Of a DNA stretch of 64,000 nt, positions 8,061 to 16,049 are shown piece after piece (the stretch's first letter is position 1; each line of letters starts with the position of its first letter). The stretch is taken from the NCBI GenBank assembly GCA_017427985.1, contig JAFRRS010000008.1, positions 52,176 to 116,175 of the forward strand, in the 5' to 3' direction. The DNA comes from Bacteroidales bacterium. GTDB lineage: Bacteria > Bacteroidota > Bacteroidia > Bacteroidales > F082. The translations under genes were made by a program, and so were the position numbers. Below the pieces are notes generated by a model that saw only the letters and a list, made by a program, of their open reading frames with translations, was not told the origin of the DNA and searched no databases.

Positions 8061-8222
8061 TCAGAAAAACATTTTTTATTTTTTACACAAATTTCCACCA
8101 ATAAACAACGAATTATCAAAATCACTAATAAAAAATCCTGTAAATCTTGTTTATCCTGTCAATAAAAAAAGTAAAGACGTCACAATGTGGCGTCTTTACA
8201 GGGTTAAAATAACGATAAACTG
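8061..8222. other. Intergenic region with a 9-bp array and palindrome
   Basis: The remainder of the 7702-8222 gap is AT-rich. At 8134-8160 it holds three 9-bp units (AATCCTGTA, AATCTTGTT, TATCCTGTC), then the palindromic element at 8171-8199. No other gene is visible on either strand. Confidence 0.6.
8171..8199 (-). terminator. Palindromic element acting as terminator of the DPP III gene
   Basis: A 29-nt near-perfect palindrome (outer arms GTAAAGACG and CGTCTTTAC) is followed on the minus strand by seven T residues. This gives a classical intrinsic terminator 23 nt after the DPP III stop. Its outer arms match the palindrome inside the last gene (63784-63811), so it belongs to a dispersed repeat family. 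Confidence 0.75.
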
Positions 8223-10823
8223 TTATTCTATCACCGTCACCAGCTTCTCCAACTCCTTCATCGTGGCAATGTGACCGTCTTTTGTAACGTAGCCGAGACC
8301 AGTAACAAGGAGCTCGATGTTGTGTCCAGCGTTGAGGAACTCCATCAAGGTGTTCTTGACGCAGTATTCTGTCGCTATACCGCTGATAACCAAATTCTTA
8401 CCTACACATTCCGAAAGCATTTTTCCGTCAGGACCAACTGACTCGAAGCCAGAATACTGTTCTTCATCGACTTTCTGACCTTTGCGGAAGATATTTCTTG
8501 CCGGGTCAGGGCGGTTGGCAGGATTGACGACATCGGTGTAAAACGCCTCATGGATAGCGCCGCCGCGTGTCCCCTGCACACAATGAACCGGCCAAATACC
8601 GCCGAAATCAGCAAATGAGCTGTGGTTTGCCGGATGATAATCGGTGATGTAAATAACGCGCTCGTCAGGATGTGCGTTGATGTACTTAACCACCTCATGC
8701 ACAGCGTTTTCAGCGTTTCCGCATGCCAAAGTGCCATCAATAAAATCGTAAAGCATATCCACCACGAGATGTGTAGGAGCGTCGGCGTGATGCTCGTCGA
8801 CGAAGCTGTAGTTTTTGCCATAATCGAGATGCTGCTGCAAGAAATCGCACGGATAATTGACTTTATAATCAACGACTTTACCGTCTTTCATAACAGGAAC
8901 GATATCCGGATTGATGAATCCGCCGTATGGCTTGAGTCCGAGGGCATCGTAACGAGCCTTCACCTCTTTGTGCAACTCAGGGTCAATCTTCACAGCGTAA
9001 GTCTCGATGAGACGCTTGCCTTCTTCGTAATCGCCTTCTGATTTAACTCTTTGAACCTCAGCGAGTAATTCGCCAAACAAACCGCGAAGTTTCTCATAGT
9101 CGTTGATGACGAAATATGTCTTGCCGTCGCGTACCTTCTTCTCGATGACGTTGTCTTTCAAGCCTTTTTCATAGCACCACCAGCTGATGAGAGCGCGGTC
9201 CTGCATGTGAGCCTCGGTGATGGTCTTGCCAAGCTCGATTCTTGCAAGCTGTCCCATCAAGCCATTGCGAATGAAGCCTGCATATTCGGCTTTGTAGCAT
9301 TCCATGTTTGGCAAAATGCCGAGTTCAATCATCTTCGGATCTGCGCAGTAATACAAGCCAAAGAGGTCAGCACGTGCCTCTTCAAGTGCTGAGTTATACT
9401 CTTTCAACGAGTTAGGCTGCGTTGTCGGGAGCAGTTGTCCTGAGCCGTGGCCAAGGCATTCGTGCAAATCGGTGTGCAAAACGTCAGCGATGCCGCCATA
9501 TTCCTTACAGAGGTCGATTTCCTCTTGTGAGTAAGCGAATTCTGCCAAAGCGCTTCTCGGCGACTCATTGGCGGCTTTCTCGTAAGCGTCCATCAAGTTG
9601 GTGATTGTCACTGACTTGGAGCCGTGTTCCTTGCGAATCCAGTCAGCGTTAGGCAGGTTGATTCCGATTGGAGGTGCCGGGAAACAGTCACCTGCCAAAG
9701 TTGTGACTATGATGCCTTTCGCGCTCACTCCCTTGCACTCTTTCTTTTTGAAACGCGGGTCAACAGGTGAGTTGTCCTCAAACCACTGGGCATTTGCACT
9801 GATGATTTCCGAACGTTTCGTGGCTTCCATGTCTTTGTAGTCGACAATGGCTTCCCAAGTTGCTTTCATTCCCATCGGGTCGCCATAATCCTCAATGAAG
9901 CCGTTCACGAAATCGATATTCGAAATCGAATCCTCAACCCAAGCGATGTTATAATCGTCCCATGTCTTTAGGCAACCTGTTGTGTAGTAATCGATTAACA
10001 GATTTGTATAGTTACGCTGGCTGTCGTTTTCAGCAACCTCGTTGGCTTTTTTCAGCCAATAAACAATCTGCTCGATTGCCTTTCCGTAAAGTCCGTCAAT
10101 TTTATAAACTTCCTCATGAATCTTACCGTTTTCCTTAACGAGCTTCGAATTCAAGCCGTAAGAAATCGGCTGGGCATCGTTTGGCTTGCGCTGCGCATCA
10201 TAAAAAGCCTCAACTTCACCTTTATTAATATTACCTTCATAGAAATTCACACATGAGTTTTGGATGATATCCTCTTCCCCACTGCGGCGCATCGCATACA
10301 AATCCTTGTCGAAAATCACAGGGGTGATGAATGTAAGGAAAGCGTCAACAGTCTCGCCTTCAGCCAAAGGAAGAAGTTTTTCGTCAGAGTTTTTCACCAA
10401 ATTTGCAAAATACTCCTGCGAAATTTCAGGGAACATCTTATCCTCCGCATAATGATGATGAATGCCGTTGCTGAAGAAAACGCGTTTTGCATAAATCACA
10501 AAGTTCTGATAATCAGCGCATTTCTTATCACCATTGTAAGAATTGAGGATGGCCTCAAGGGTCTTGCGGACAGTCAGATTGTACTTGAAATTCTGGTCTG
10601 CAAGGATGTCGCGACCGCATTTGGCGGCTTCACCAAGATAATAAACGTACTCTTTCTGTTGAAGCGTCAGCTGTTCCCATTCAGGAATCTGATAACGCAT
10701 CACTTTCAGGTCGGCGAACTCATCGACGAGATACTTGAATTCATCATTCTGGGCTTTCTTCTCGCCTGACGTACAAGCAGTTAGAAGCCCTGCAACACTT
10801 AATAACATGATTATTCTTTTCAT
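8223..10823 (-). CDS. Lipoprotein fusing dipeptidyl peptidase III and a nicotinamidase-like domain
   Basis: The 866-residue product starts with a lipoprotein signal (LLTAC, Cys17). Residues about 30-670 are a peptidase family M49 domain with the zinc motif HECLGH (454-459) and the downstream EEARAD (481-486). DPP III removes dipeptides from peptide N-termini. Residues about 682-866 form an isochorismatase-fold domain closest to nicotinamidase PncA. Its candidate catalytic residues are Asp689, Lys781 and Cys821 (ATEYC), and its candidate metal ligands are Asp728, His730, His734 and His747 (DYHPANH, WPVHC). Both active sites look intact. Single-domain bacterial DPP III proteins are about 670 residues long, so the tail is a true addition in one uninterrupted frame. 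Nicotinamide deamidation by a lipid-anchored enzyme would be unusual. Confidence 0.9.
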   Translation of the reverse strand: MKRIIMLLSVAGLLTACTSGEKKAQNDEFKYLVDEFADLKVMRYQIPEWEQLTLQQKEYVYYLGEAAKCGRDILADQNFKYNLTVRKTLEAILNSYNGDKKCADYQNFVIYAKRVFFSNGIHHHYAEDKMFPEISQEYFANLVKNSDEKLLPLAEGETVDAFLTFITPVIFDKDLYAMRRSGEEDIIQNSCVNFYEGNINKGEVEAFYDAQRKPNDAQPISYGLNSKLVKENGKIHEEVYKIDGLYGKAIEQIVYWLKKANEVAENDSQRNYTNLLIDYYTTGCLKTWDDYNIAWVEDSISNIDFVNGFIEDYGDPMGMKATWEAIVDYKDMEATKRSEIISANAQWFEDNSPVDPRFKKKECKGVSAKGIIVTTLAGDCFPAPPIGINLPNADWIRKEHGSKSVTITNLMDAYEKAANESPRSALAEFAYSQEEIDLCKEYGGIADVLHTDLHECLGHGSGQLLPTTQPNSLKEYNSALEEARADLFGLYYCADPKMIELGILPNMECYKAEYAGFIRNGLMGQLARIELGKTITEAHMQDRALISWWCYEKGLKDNVIEKKVRDGKTYFVINDYEKLRGLFGELLAEVQRVKSEGDYEEGKRLIETYAVKIDPELHKEVKARYDALGLKPYGGFINPDIVPVMKDGKVVDYKVNYPCDFLQQHLDYGKNYSFVDEHHADAPTHLVVDMLYDFIDGTLACGNAENAVHEVVKYINAHPDERVIYITDYHPANHSSFADFGGIWPVHCVQGTRGGAIHEAFYTDVVNPANRPDPARNIFRKGQKVDEEQYSGFESVGPDGKMLSECVGKNLVISGIATEYCVKNTLMEFLNAGHNIELLVTGLGYVTKDGHIATMKELEKLVTVIE

Positions 10824-10860
10824 TATTTTTATTTTAATTAATAATTCTGAAATAAGATTG

Positions 10861-10889
10861 CAAAATTATCGTTTTTTTTATTACCTTTG
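10861..10889. promoter_or_regulatory. Divergent -7 boxes: DPP III fusion (-) and SPFH operon (+)
   Basis: TAATTTTG on the minus strand (10861-10868) points to the DPP III fusion, and TACCTTTG on the plus strand (10882-10889) points to the SPFH gene. They are only 13 bp apart, so the two transcripts start back to back. Confidence 0.6.
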
Positions 10890-10918
10890 CAAAAAATAAC
10901 AAATTAAAAATTAAAGCT

Positions 10919-11779
10919 ATGGAATACACGCAACAGTCTGGCTATCAACAGAATAAGCCAACAAACAACAAGAAATACGGACCGGTTATCCTGATTGGAG
11001 TTCTGGTTTTATTGCTCATCATTTTCTGGAGCCGCATCACGGTGACGATTCCAGCAGGTCACGGCGGAGTGCTTTACCGTCTGTTCGGCGGCGGTATCGA
11101 CACGTCGAAAACTTACGAGGAAGGATTCCATTTCATCGCTCCATGGAACACAATGACGCTTTATGAGGTGCGCCAGCAAGTCGCTGACGAGGAGATGAGC
11201 GCTCTTTCTTCAAACGGATTGGAAATCAAGATTGAGTTCTCGACTTGGTATCAGCCGACATGGCAGGAAATCGGCGAACTCCACGCCACCATCGGAACAC
11301 AGTATCTGACGAGAGCGGTCTATCCAGCCATGCGCTCGGCAGCGAGAAGCGTTCTCGGACGTTACACCCCTGAGCAGATTTATTCCACAAAACGTGACGC
11401 CATCCAGGAAGAAATCTTCATCGAGACAAAGAACCTTCTCGAAGGAAAGCACATCCAGCTCAACCAAGTGCTCATCCGTTCGGTCACTCTCCCTCCTACC
11501 ATCAAATCGGCTATCGAGAGCAAGCTGAAACAGGAACAGGAAGCTTTGGAGTATGAATTTAAACTCGAAAAAGCATCGCAAGAGGCTGAACGTCAGCGTG
11601 TTGAGGCTGAAGGTAAGGCAAGAGCAAACAACATCGTCAGCGCGAGTATTAACGACAGGATTTTGCGTGAAAAAGGCATCGAGGCGACATTGAAGCTCGC
11701 CGAATCGCCAAACACCAAGGTCGTCATCGTGGGCAACAGCAAGGACGGAATGCCTTTGATTTTAGGAGACATCAAATAA
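10919..11779 (+). CDS. SPFH/prohibitin-family membrane protein
   Basis: This 286-residue protein has one N-terminal transmembrane helix (about residues 22-41) followed by an SPFH/Band 7 domain ([20 protein letters not shown] onward) and a Glu/Lys/Arg-rich coiled coil (about 195-240). Prohibitin-like proteins form large membrane rings that organise lipids or control proteases such as FtsH. No direct partner is encoded nearby. Its stop overlaps the smpB start (TAATG), so the two are coupled. It leads a four-gene operon with smpB, a thioredoxin-like gene and a beta-helix lipoprotein. Confidence 0.85.
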   Translation: MEYTQQSGYQQNKPTNNKKYGPVILIGVLVLLLIIFWSRITVTIPAGHGGVLYRLFGGGIDTSKTYEEGFHFIAPWNTMTLYEVRQQVADEEMSALSSNGLEIKIEFSTWYQPTWQEIGELHATIGTQYLTRAVYPAMRSAARSVLGRYTPEQIYSTKRDAIQEEIFIETKNLLEGKHIQLNQVLIRSVTLPPTIKSAIESKLKQEQEALEYEFKLEKASQEAERQRVEAEGKARANNIVSASINDRILREKGIEATLKLAESPNTKVVIVGNSKDGMPLILGDIK

Positions 11780-12234
11780 TGGCGAACAAAGTCAAACAGG
11801 TAAGAATTAGCATTAAAAACAAGCGTGCGTCGTTTGAGTATTTCCTCATCGACCGCTACACAGCCGGCATCGTCCTGACAGGCACGGAGATTAAGAGTAT
11901 CCGCGAGGGCAAGGCAAGCCTCGTGGACTCTTACTGCTCCTTCATCGGCAACGAGTTGTTTGTCATTGGGATGCACATCGCGGAATATGCTTTCGGGACA
12001 TACAACAACCACGTGCCGAAACGCGACCGCAAACTGCTTCTCACTATGAAGGAACTGCACAAACTCAAGGCGAAAAGCTCTGAAAAAGGCTTCACCATCG
12101 TGCCAATAGAGATGTTCGTCAACGAAAAAGGACTGGCAAAAGTGGAAATCGCACTGGCAAAAGGAAAGCATTTCTACGACAAACGCGACAGCTTGAAAGA
12201 AAAAGATTCGAAAAAAGAAATTAGAGAATTGTAG
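11779..12234 (+). CDS. smpB: SsrA-binding protein SmpB
   Basis: SmpB binds tmRNA and is needed for trans-translation on stalled ribosomes. The 151-residue length fits the family. Typical segments are visible: [20 protein letters not shown], the [18 protein letters not shown] motif, and the basic C-terminal tail [15 protein letters not shown] that enters the ribosomal decoding site. The TAG stop is part of a palindromic repeat element that begins at its last bases (12235). No tmRNA gene was found in the window. Confidence 0.95.
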   Translation: MANKVKQVRISIKNKRASFEYFLIDRYTAGIVLTGTEIKSIREGKASLVDSYCSFIGNELFVIGMHIAEYAFGTYNNHVPKRDRKLLLTMKELHKLKAKSSEKGFTIVPIEMFVNEKGLAKVEIALAKGKHFYDKRDSLKEKDSKKEIREL

Positions 12235-12263
12235 GGACAAGGCCTGCCTTGTCCGTACGGGAT
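12235..12263. repeat. GGACAAGGC-type palindromic element
   Basis: The 20-bp palindrome GGACAAGGCCTGCCTTGTCC (12235-12254) plus a tail ending in ACGGGAT lies between smpB and the thioredoxin-like gene. The element at 63627-63655 in the last gene matches it over 29 bp except at three positions, so these are copies of one family. An alternative TTG start for the downstream gene would begin inside the palindrome, which argues against that start. Confidence 0.75.
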
Positions 12264-12272
12264 AAATTGAAA

Positions 12273-12782
12273 ATGAAAAAATTATTAATTGCATTTCTGA
12301 TTACAATTTCATTGCCGATTTTCGGTAACGCACAGAAAATCAATTGGATGACATTTCAGGAAGCCGTGAAGCTGAACGAGACTGCGCCAAAAAAGATATT
12401 CATCGACGTCTTCACCGACTGGTGTGGATGGTGCAAGAGAATGGATCAGACCACCTTTATTAATAAAGAGGTTGTCGACTACATGAACGAAAATTTTTAT
12501 GCTGTGAAGTTTGACGCCGAGATGAACGACACCATTTTCTTTTCAGGCTATAAATTTGTCAATGAAGGGAACAAAAACGGTCGCAAAGGCACACACCAAC
12601 TGGCAATCTCTTTGCTTCAGGGCAAGATGTCGTATCCGTCATACGTCTTCATGAACGAGAAAAACCAGCTCCTCATGGTAGCCCCCGGATACATGGAAGC
12701 GAAAGATTTTCTGCCTGTTTTGAAGTATTTCGGAACAGACGCCTACCTCAAACAGACATATCAGGACTTTATCAAGAAATAA
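12273..12782 (+). CDS. Exported thioredoxin-like protein
   Basis: This 169-residue protein starts with a signal peptide (MKKLLIAFLITISLPIFGNAQ). A thioredoxin fold with the redox motif DWCGWCKRM at about 47-55 follows. The CGWC motif and the later SYPSYVFMNE cis-proline segment resemble DUF255/thioredoxin_7 proteins that reduce or shuffle disulfides in the periplasm. I chose the ATG at 12273 over an upstream TTG because it places the signal peptide first and lies outside the palindromic element. The next gene starts directly after its stop. Confidence 0.85.
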   Translation: MKKLLIAFLITISLPIFGNAQKINWMTFQEAVKLNETAPKKIFIDVFTDWCGWCKRMDQTTFINKEVVDYMNENFYAVKFDAEMNDTIFFSGYKFVNEGNKNGRKGTHQLAISLLQGKMSYPSYVFMNEKNQLLMVAPGYMEAKDFLPVLKYFGTDAYLKQTYQDFIKK

Positions 12783-14258
12783 ATGCGTAAACTGTTAGTT
12801 TTCATAATATTAGCACTTGTAACGCTGACGATTTCCTGCAGAAAAAAACAGGTTTATTCAGACAGTCCGTCGATGAACATCAGCCTTTCGACTGATACAA
12901 TAGCCTTCGACACCGTTTTCACATGCGTTGGCTCCTCGACAAGGACGTTGATGATTTACAACAAGAACTCTGAAAACCTGAAAATCAACTCGATACGACT
13001 TGAAAAAGGTGCGTCATCGCCTTTCAGCATCAACGTTGACGGGGAGTCGGGACATGTTTTCAGCGACAAGGAGATTTATGCAAACGACAGCCTTTACATC
13101 TTCGTCAAAGTGACGATAAACCCCAATGACGCCAACAACCCGTTTTTTGTGCCCGACCGCCTGATTTTCAACACCAACGGCAATGAAAAAGTCGTGCATC
13201 TGACAGCTTACGGGCAAAATGCGAACTACATCATTGGCAGAAACGGCATCTTCCCTGACGAAAATGGAAATTACACAAACTATTACACCGCTATCACCGA
13301 TTCGGTAAACAAAGACGTACATTGGACTTCAGAAAAACCTTATGTCATTTATAATGTGGCACTTATAGATTCTGATGGCACTCTCACCATAGAACCGGGA
13401 ACACACGTATATTTCCACGGTGGCGCAGGACTTTGGGCTTGGAGCGAGGGTCAGCTTATTGTCAACGGAACAAAAGAAAATCCCGTTGTGTTTCAAGGTG
13501 ACAGACTCGAAGACTTTTACGCCGACCAACCAGGACAATGGGACAGAATCTGGCTCATGGAGGCTCGCGAAGGTCATGGGCATATAATCAACCATGCAAT
13601 TATCCGCAACGGCTTCATCGGCTTGCAGATTCAAAGATTGTTGAAAGACAATTTAGCTCCGACATACATAACAAATACAATCATCGAAAACCACACCGGA
13701 ATGGGAATATATGCCAATTGTTACAACATCGGGGCATCGAATTTCGTGGTTAACAACTGCGGAAACTACTGCGTGGCACTCACAGGCGGCGGCGAATACG
13801 TCTTGACTCACGGCACTATCGCCAACTACTGGAACAGCTCCACAAGAAAGACAGAAGCGTTGTTTTTCAACAACTTATACAACAATCCTACAGACGGTAA
13901 CACTTATGTCGTACCGTTCGTCTGCGAACTGAACAACAGTATCATTTACGGCAACAGAAGCGACGAGTTCGGCACCGACTTCTACCCTATCCAGGACACA
14001 AATTACATTTTCAGAAACAGTCTGATTTGCACGACGCGTCCGCATAATAACACGAATTTTTACGAGTCTTGCATATTTAACAAAACGCCGAATTTCATCA
14101 ACACTTCCGAATTCAACTACCATCTTGACACTTTGTCAGCGGCAATAGATATTGGCAATCCGATTTATTCATCTGGCGCACTGCAGTTCGACTTGGATGG
14201 CGTTGAAAGAGGCGGCACGCCAGACGCAGGTGCATATCAATATATCGAGACGCGATGA
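12783..14258 (+). CDS. Lipoprotein with Ig-like domain and parallel beta-helix
   Basis: This 491-residue lipoprotein has the lipobox TISC at residues 16-19. An Ig-like DUF1573-type segment follows at about 28-140 (LSTDTIAFDTVFTCVGSSTR). From about 200 to 480 it has repeated short strands with Asn and Gly turns typical of right-handed parallel beta-helices (GTHVYFHGGAGLWAWSEGQL, HTGMGIYANCYN). It should be surface- or periplasm-exposed; the ligand is unknown. The start codon abuts the stop of the thioredoxin-like gene. It ends 18 nt before the convergent M23 peptidase gene, with no hairpin terminator visible between them. Confidence 0.8.
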   Translation: MRKLLVFIILALVTLTISCRKKQVYSDSPSMNISLSTDTIAFDTVFTCVGSSTRTLMIYNKNSENLKINSIRLEKGASSPFSINVDGESGHVFSDKEIYANDSLYIFVKVTINPNDANNPFFVPDRLIFNTNGNEKVVHLTAYGQNANYIIGRNGIFPDENGNYTNYYTAITDSVNKDVHWTSEKPYVIYNVALIDSDGTLTIEPGTHVYFHGGAGLWAWSEGQLIVNGTKENPVVFQGDRLEDFYADQPGQWDRIWLMEAREGHGHIINHAIIRNGFIGLQIQRLLKDNLAPTYITNTIIENHTGMGIYANCYNIGASNFVVNNCGNYCVALTGGGEYVLTHGTIANYWNSSTRKTEALFFNNLYNNPTDGNTYVVPFVCELNNSIIYGNRSDEFGTDFYPIQDTNYIFRNSLICTTRPHNNTNFYESCIFNKTPNFINTSEFNYHLDTLSAAIDIGNPIYSSGALQFDLDGVERGGTPDAGAYQYIETR

Positions 14259-14276
14259 ATCGCATCTTTACCCCAA

Positions 14277-15995
14277 TTATTTGGATTGTTCCCGAATGAG
14301 ATTGTAAGTTTTTCGAGTTTCATTGCCAACTGCATCTGTTACAACGACTTCCATTTTGTTTTTGCCTTTTTTCAGATACTCGTCAACGTCATAAAACAAC
14401 AGGTCGTTTTTCGCGTCATACGCCCCGACGACCCATTTCCCATTGAGGTAAATGTCATATTTGTCAATTCCTGATTCCGAGTCTTTTATCTTGATTCTCA
14501 ATCGTTTAGTATTGACAATTTTTGAATTGTCGTTAAAATTGAGTGGATTGACCTCTGGTTTTATCGTGTCGACTGCCAACGCGAAAGTCCCGAAAGAACG
14601 CGTCTTGGAACAAACCATCCCATCAGTCATCTTGCCACCCAACGGTGCAAATTTTCCATCCTTTGAAACAGAAATCATATACAACTTGTCCAAAGAAGCA
14701 TATTTCTCGCAAGGACGAATCTTCAAAACAATGTTTTTCTGAACTGGAATATCCTCAGAACCAAAGACATACGCGAAATCCGAGGCGATATTTTCTATTG
14801 TGTCAAGTTGCCGAGCCAAAACATATTCGAATTTGTAAAACGCCTTTTGGGGAATCTCAGCCGTAAAACCGTCAAGCCCGACCATCACCTCATCGTTTCC
14901 ATCAACGCGATAATAGCTTCTACTATATTGATTATCAGAATATTCCGTTAAAGGTTCATCACCAATCAGAGTGAATTTCAACATTGACGTGTTATTATAA
15001 TGGTCTTTAACGACAAATTTCATCTCCGCCCTATCCCCTTTTTTCATCGTGATGCTGCCATATTTCTCGCCATACAAGTCAAGAATATTATACTCGTCAA
15101 TTTCCGTTCTAACATACCTGATTTTGTCGTTTATAAACTTTTTATAATCAATCAAACTGTTGATATAGCGTGTTTCATCGTAAGAATATTTGTCAAATAA
15201 AATATTGAATATCAGTCTGTTATCAGCAAAAAGCTCAATTGAATAAACGCCGTTTTTGTTTGCTGAGCCATCCGCCTGGTCATAAGCGGAAATTCCAAAA
15301 TAAACCGTCCCGTTAACCTTTATTTCACCATCTTTTACTGTATATTTCCCATTGTTTTCAACAACCTCGAAAAACATCTCAGAATCAGAGCCATTGACAG
15401 AAGACAACTCCTTGGGATACAATGCGATACCATTGATTTTAGGCTTCTGGCTATCATTGATCTTAAAACCGAACAAACAAGGATTCATCGGACGTTGGTT
15501 GGCATCACGAAGCTCATAGTGCAGATGCGGACCTCCTGAGCCGCCACTATTACCACTAAGTCCAAGAAAATCACCGACTTTAACAGGAATATCACCTTTT
15601 TCAAGAAATAAATTCTGGGCAAAAGACTTGCTTTCAAACTGCTTTTTTCTTACGTATTTTCCAATCTTGTCATTGAAGCTTTCCAAATGCGCATAAACCG
15701 ACATAAACCCATCATTATGGGTGACATACACCACATTTCCATATCCGAAAGGCGACACGCCGATACGACTGACATAGCCATCGGCAACGGCATAAACCTT
15801 CTTGCCAATCTCACCTCCAGTTTTTATATCAACTCCAGCATGAAAAGCATTGTTGCGAAGCTCACCAAAAGTCGCCGAAAGATAAATCGGTATCTTCACC
15901 GGATTCGGATAGACCGGGTACTTCGGTTTGTTCTGCGCATCTAAAACATTGACAACCAATAAAAAAACAAACAAAAACTTAAATCTCATCTTCAA
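14277..15995 (-). CDS. M23-family (LytM) metallopeptidase
   Basis: This 572-residue exported protein has a signal peptide ending near VLDAQ. The M23 peptidase domain occupies about residues 35-165 with the zinc and catalytic residues intact: His52 and Asp56 (HAGVD), and His157/His159 (GPHLHYE). Such enzymes cut peptidoglycan cross-links or act as LytM factors in division. The remaining 400 residues are beta-rich modules of unknown role (for example ESGIDKYDIYLNGKWVVGAY). Having the peptidase domain at the N-terminus is the less common arrangement. It is transcribed divergently from the phosphoglycerol transferase gene from a shared 54-bp region. Confidence 0.88.
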   Translation of the reverse strand: MKMRFKFLFVFLLVVNVLDAQNKPKYPVYPNPVKIPIYLSATFGELRNNAFHAGVDIKTGGEIGKKVYAVADGYVSRIGVSPFGYGNVVYVTHNDGFMSVYAHLESFNDKIGKYVRKKQFESKSFAQNLFLEKGDIPVKVGDFLGLSGNSGGSGGPHLHYELRDANQRPMNPCLFGFKINDSQKPKINGIALYPKELSSVNGSDSEMFFEVVENNGKYTVKDGEIKVNGTVYFGISAYDQADGSANKNGVYSIELFADNRLIFNILFDKYSYDETRYINSLIDYKKFINDKIRYVRTEIDEYNILDLYGEKYGSITMKKGDRAEMKFVVKDHYNNTSMLKFTLIGDEPLTEYSDNQYSRSYYRVDGNDEVMVGLDGFTAEIPQKAFYKFEYVLARQLDTIENIASDFAYVFGSEDIPVQKNIVLKIRPCEKYASLDKLYMISVSKDGKFAPLGGKMTDGMVCSKTRSFGTFALAVDTIKPEVNPLNFNDNSKIVNTKRLRIKIKDSESGIDKYDIYLNGKWVVGAYDAKNDLLFYDVDEYLKKGKNKMEVVVTDAVGNETRKTYNLIREQSK

Positions 15996-16008
15996 TAAAT
16001 TTAATTTA

Positions 16009-16036
16009 CAAAGATACGAATTTTTTATTAAATTTG
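16009..16036. promoter_or_regulatory. Divergent -7 boxes: M23 peptidase (-) and LtaS-like gene (+)
   Basis: TATCTTTG on the minus strand (16009-16016) and TAAATTTG on the plus strand (16029-16036) are separated by 12 bp. The plus-strand box lies 13 nt before the ATG at 16050, leaving only a few bases of leader. Confidence 0.6.
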
Positions 16037-16049
16037 CAAAAAAAATTGA

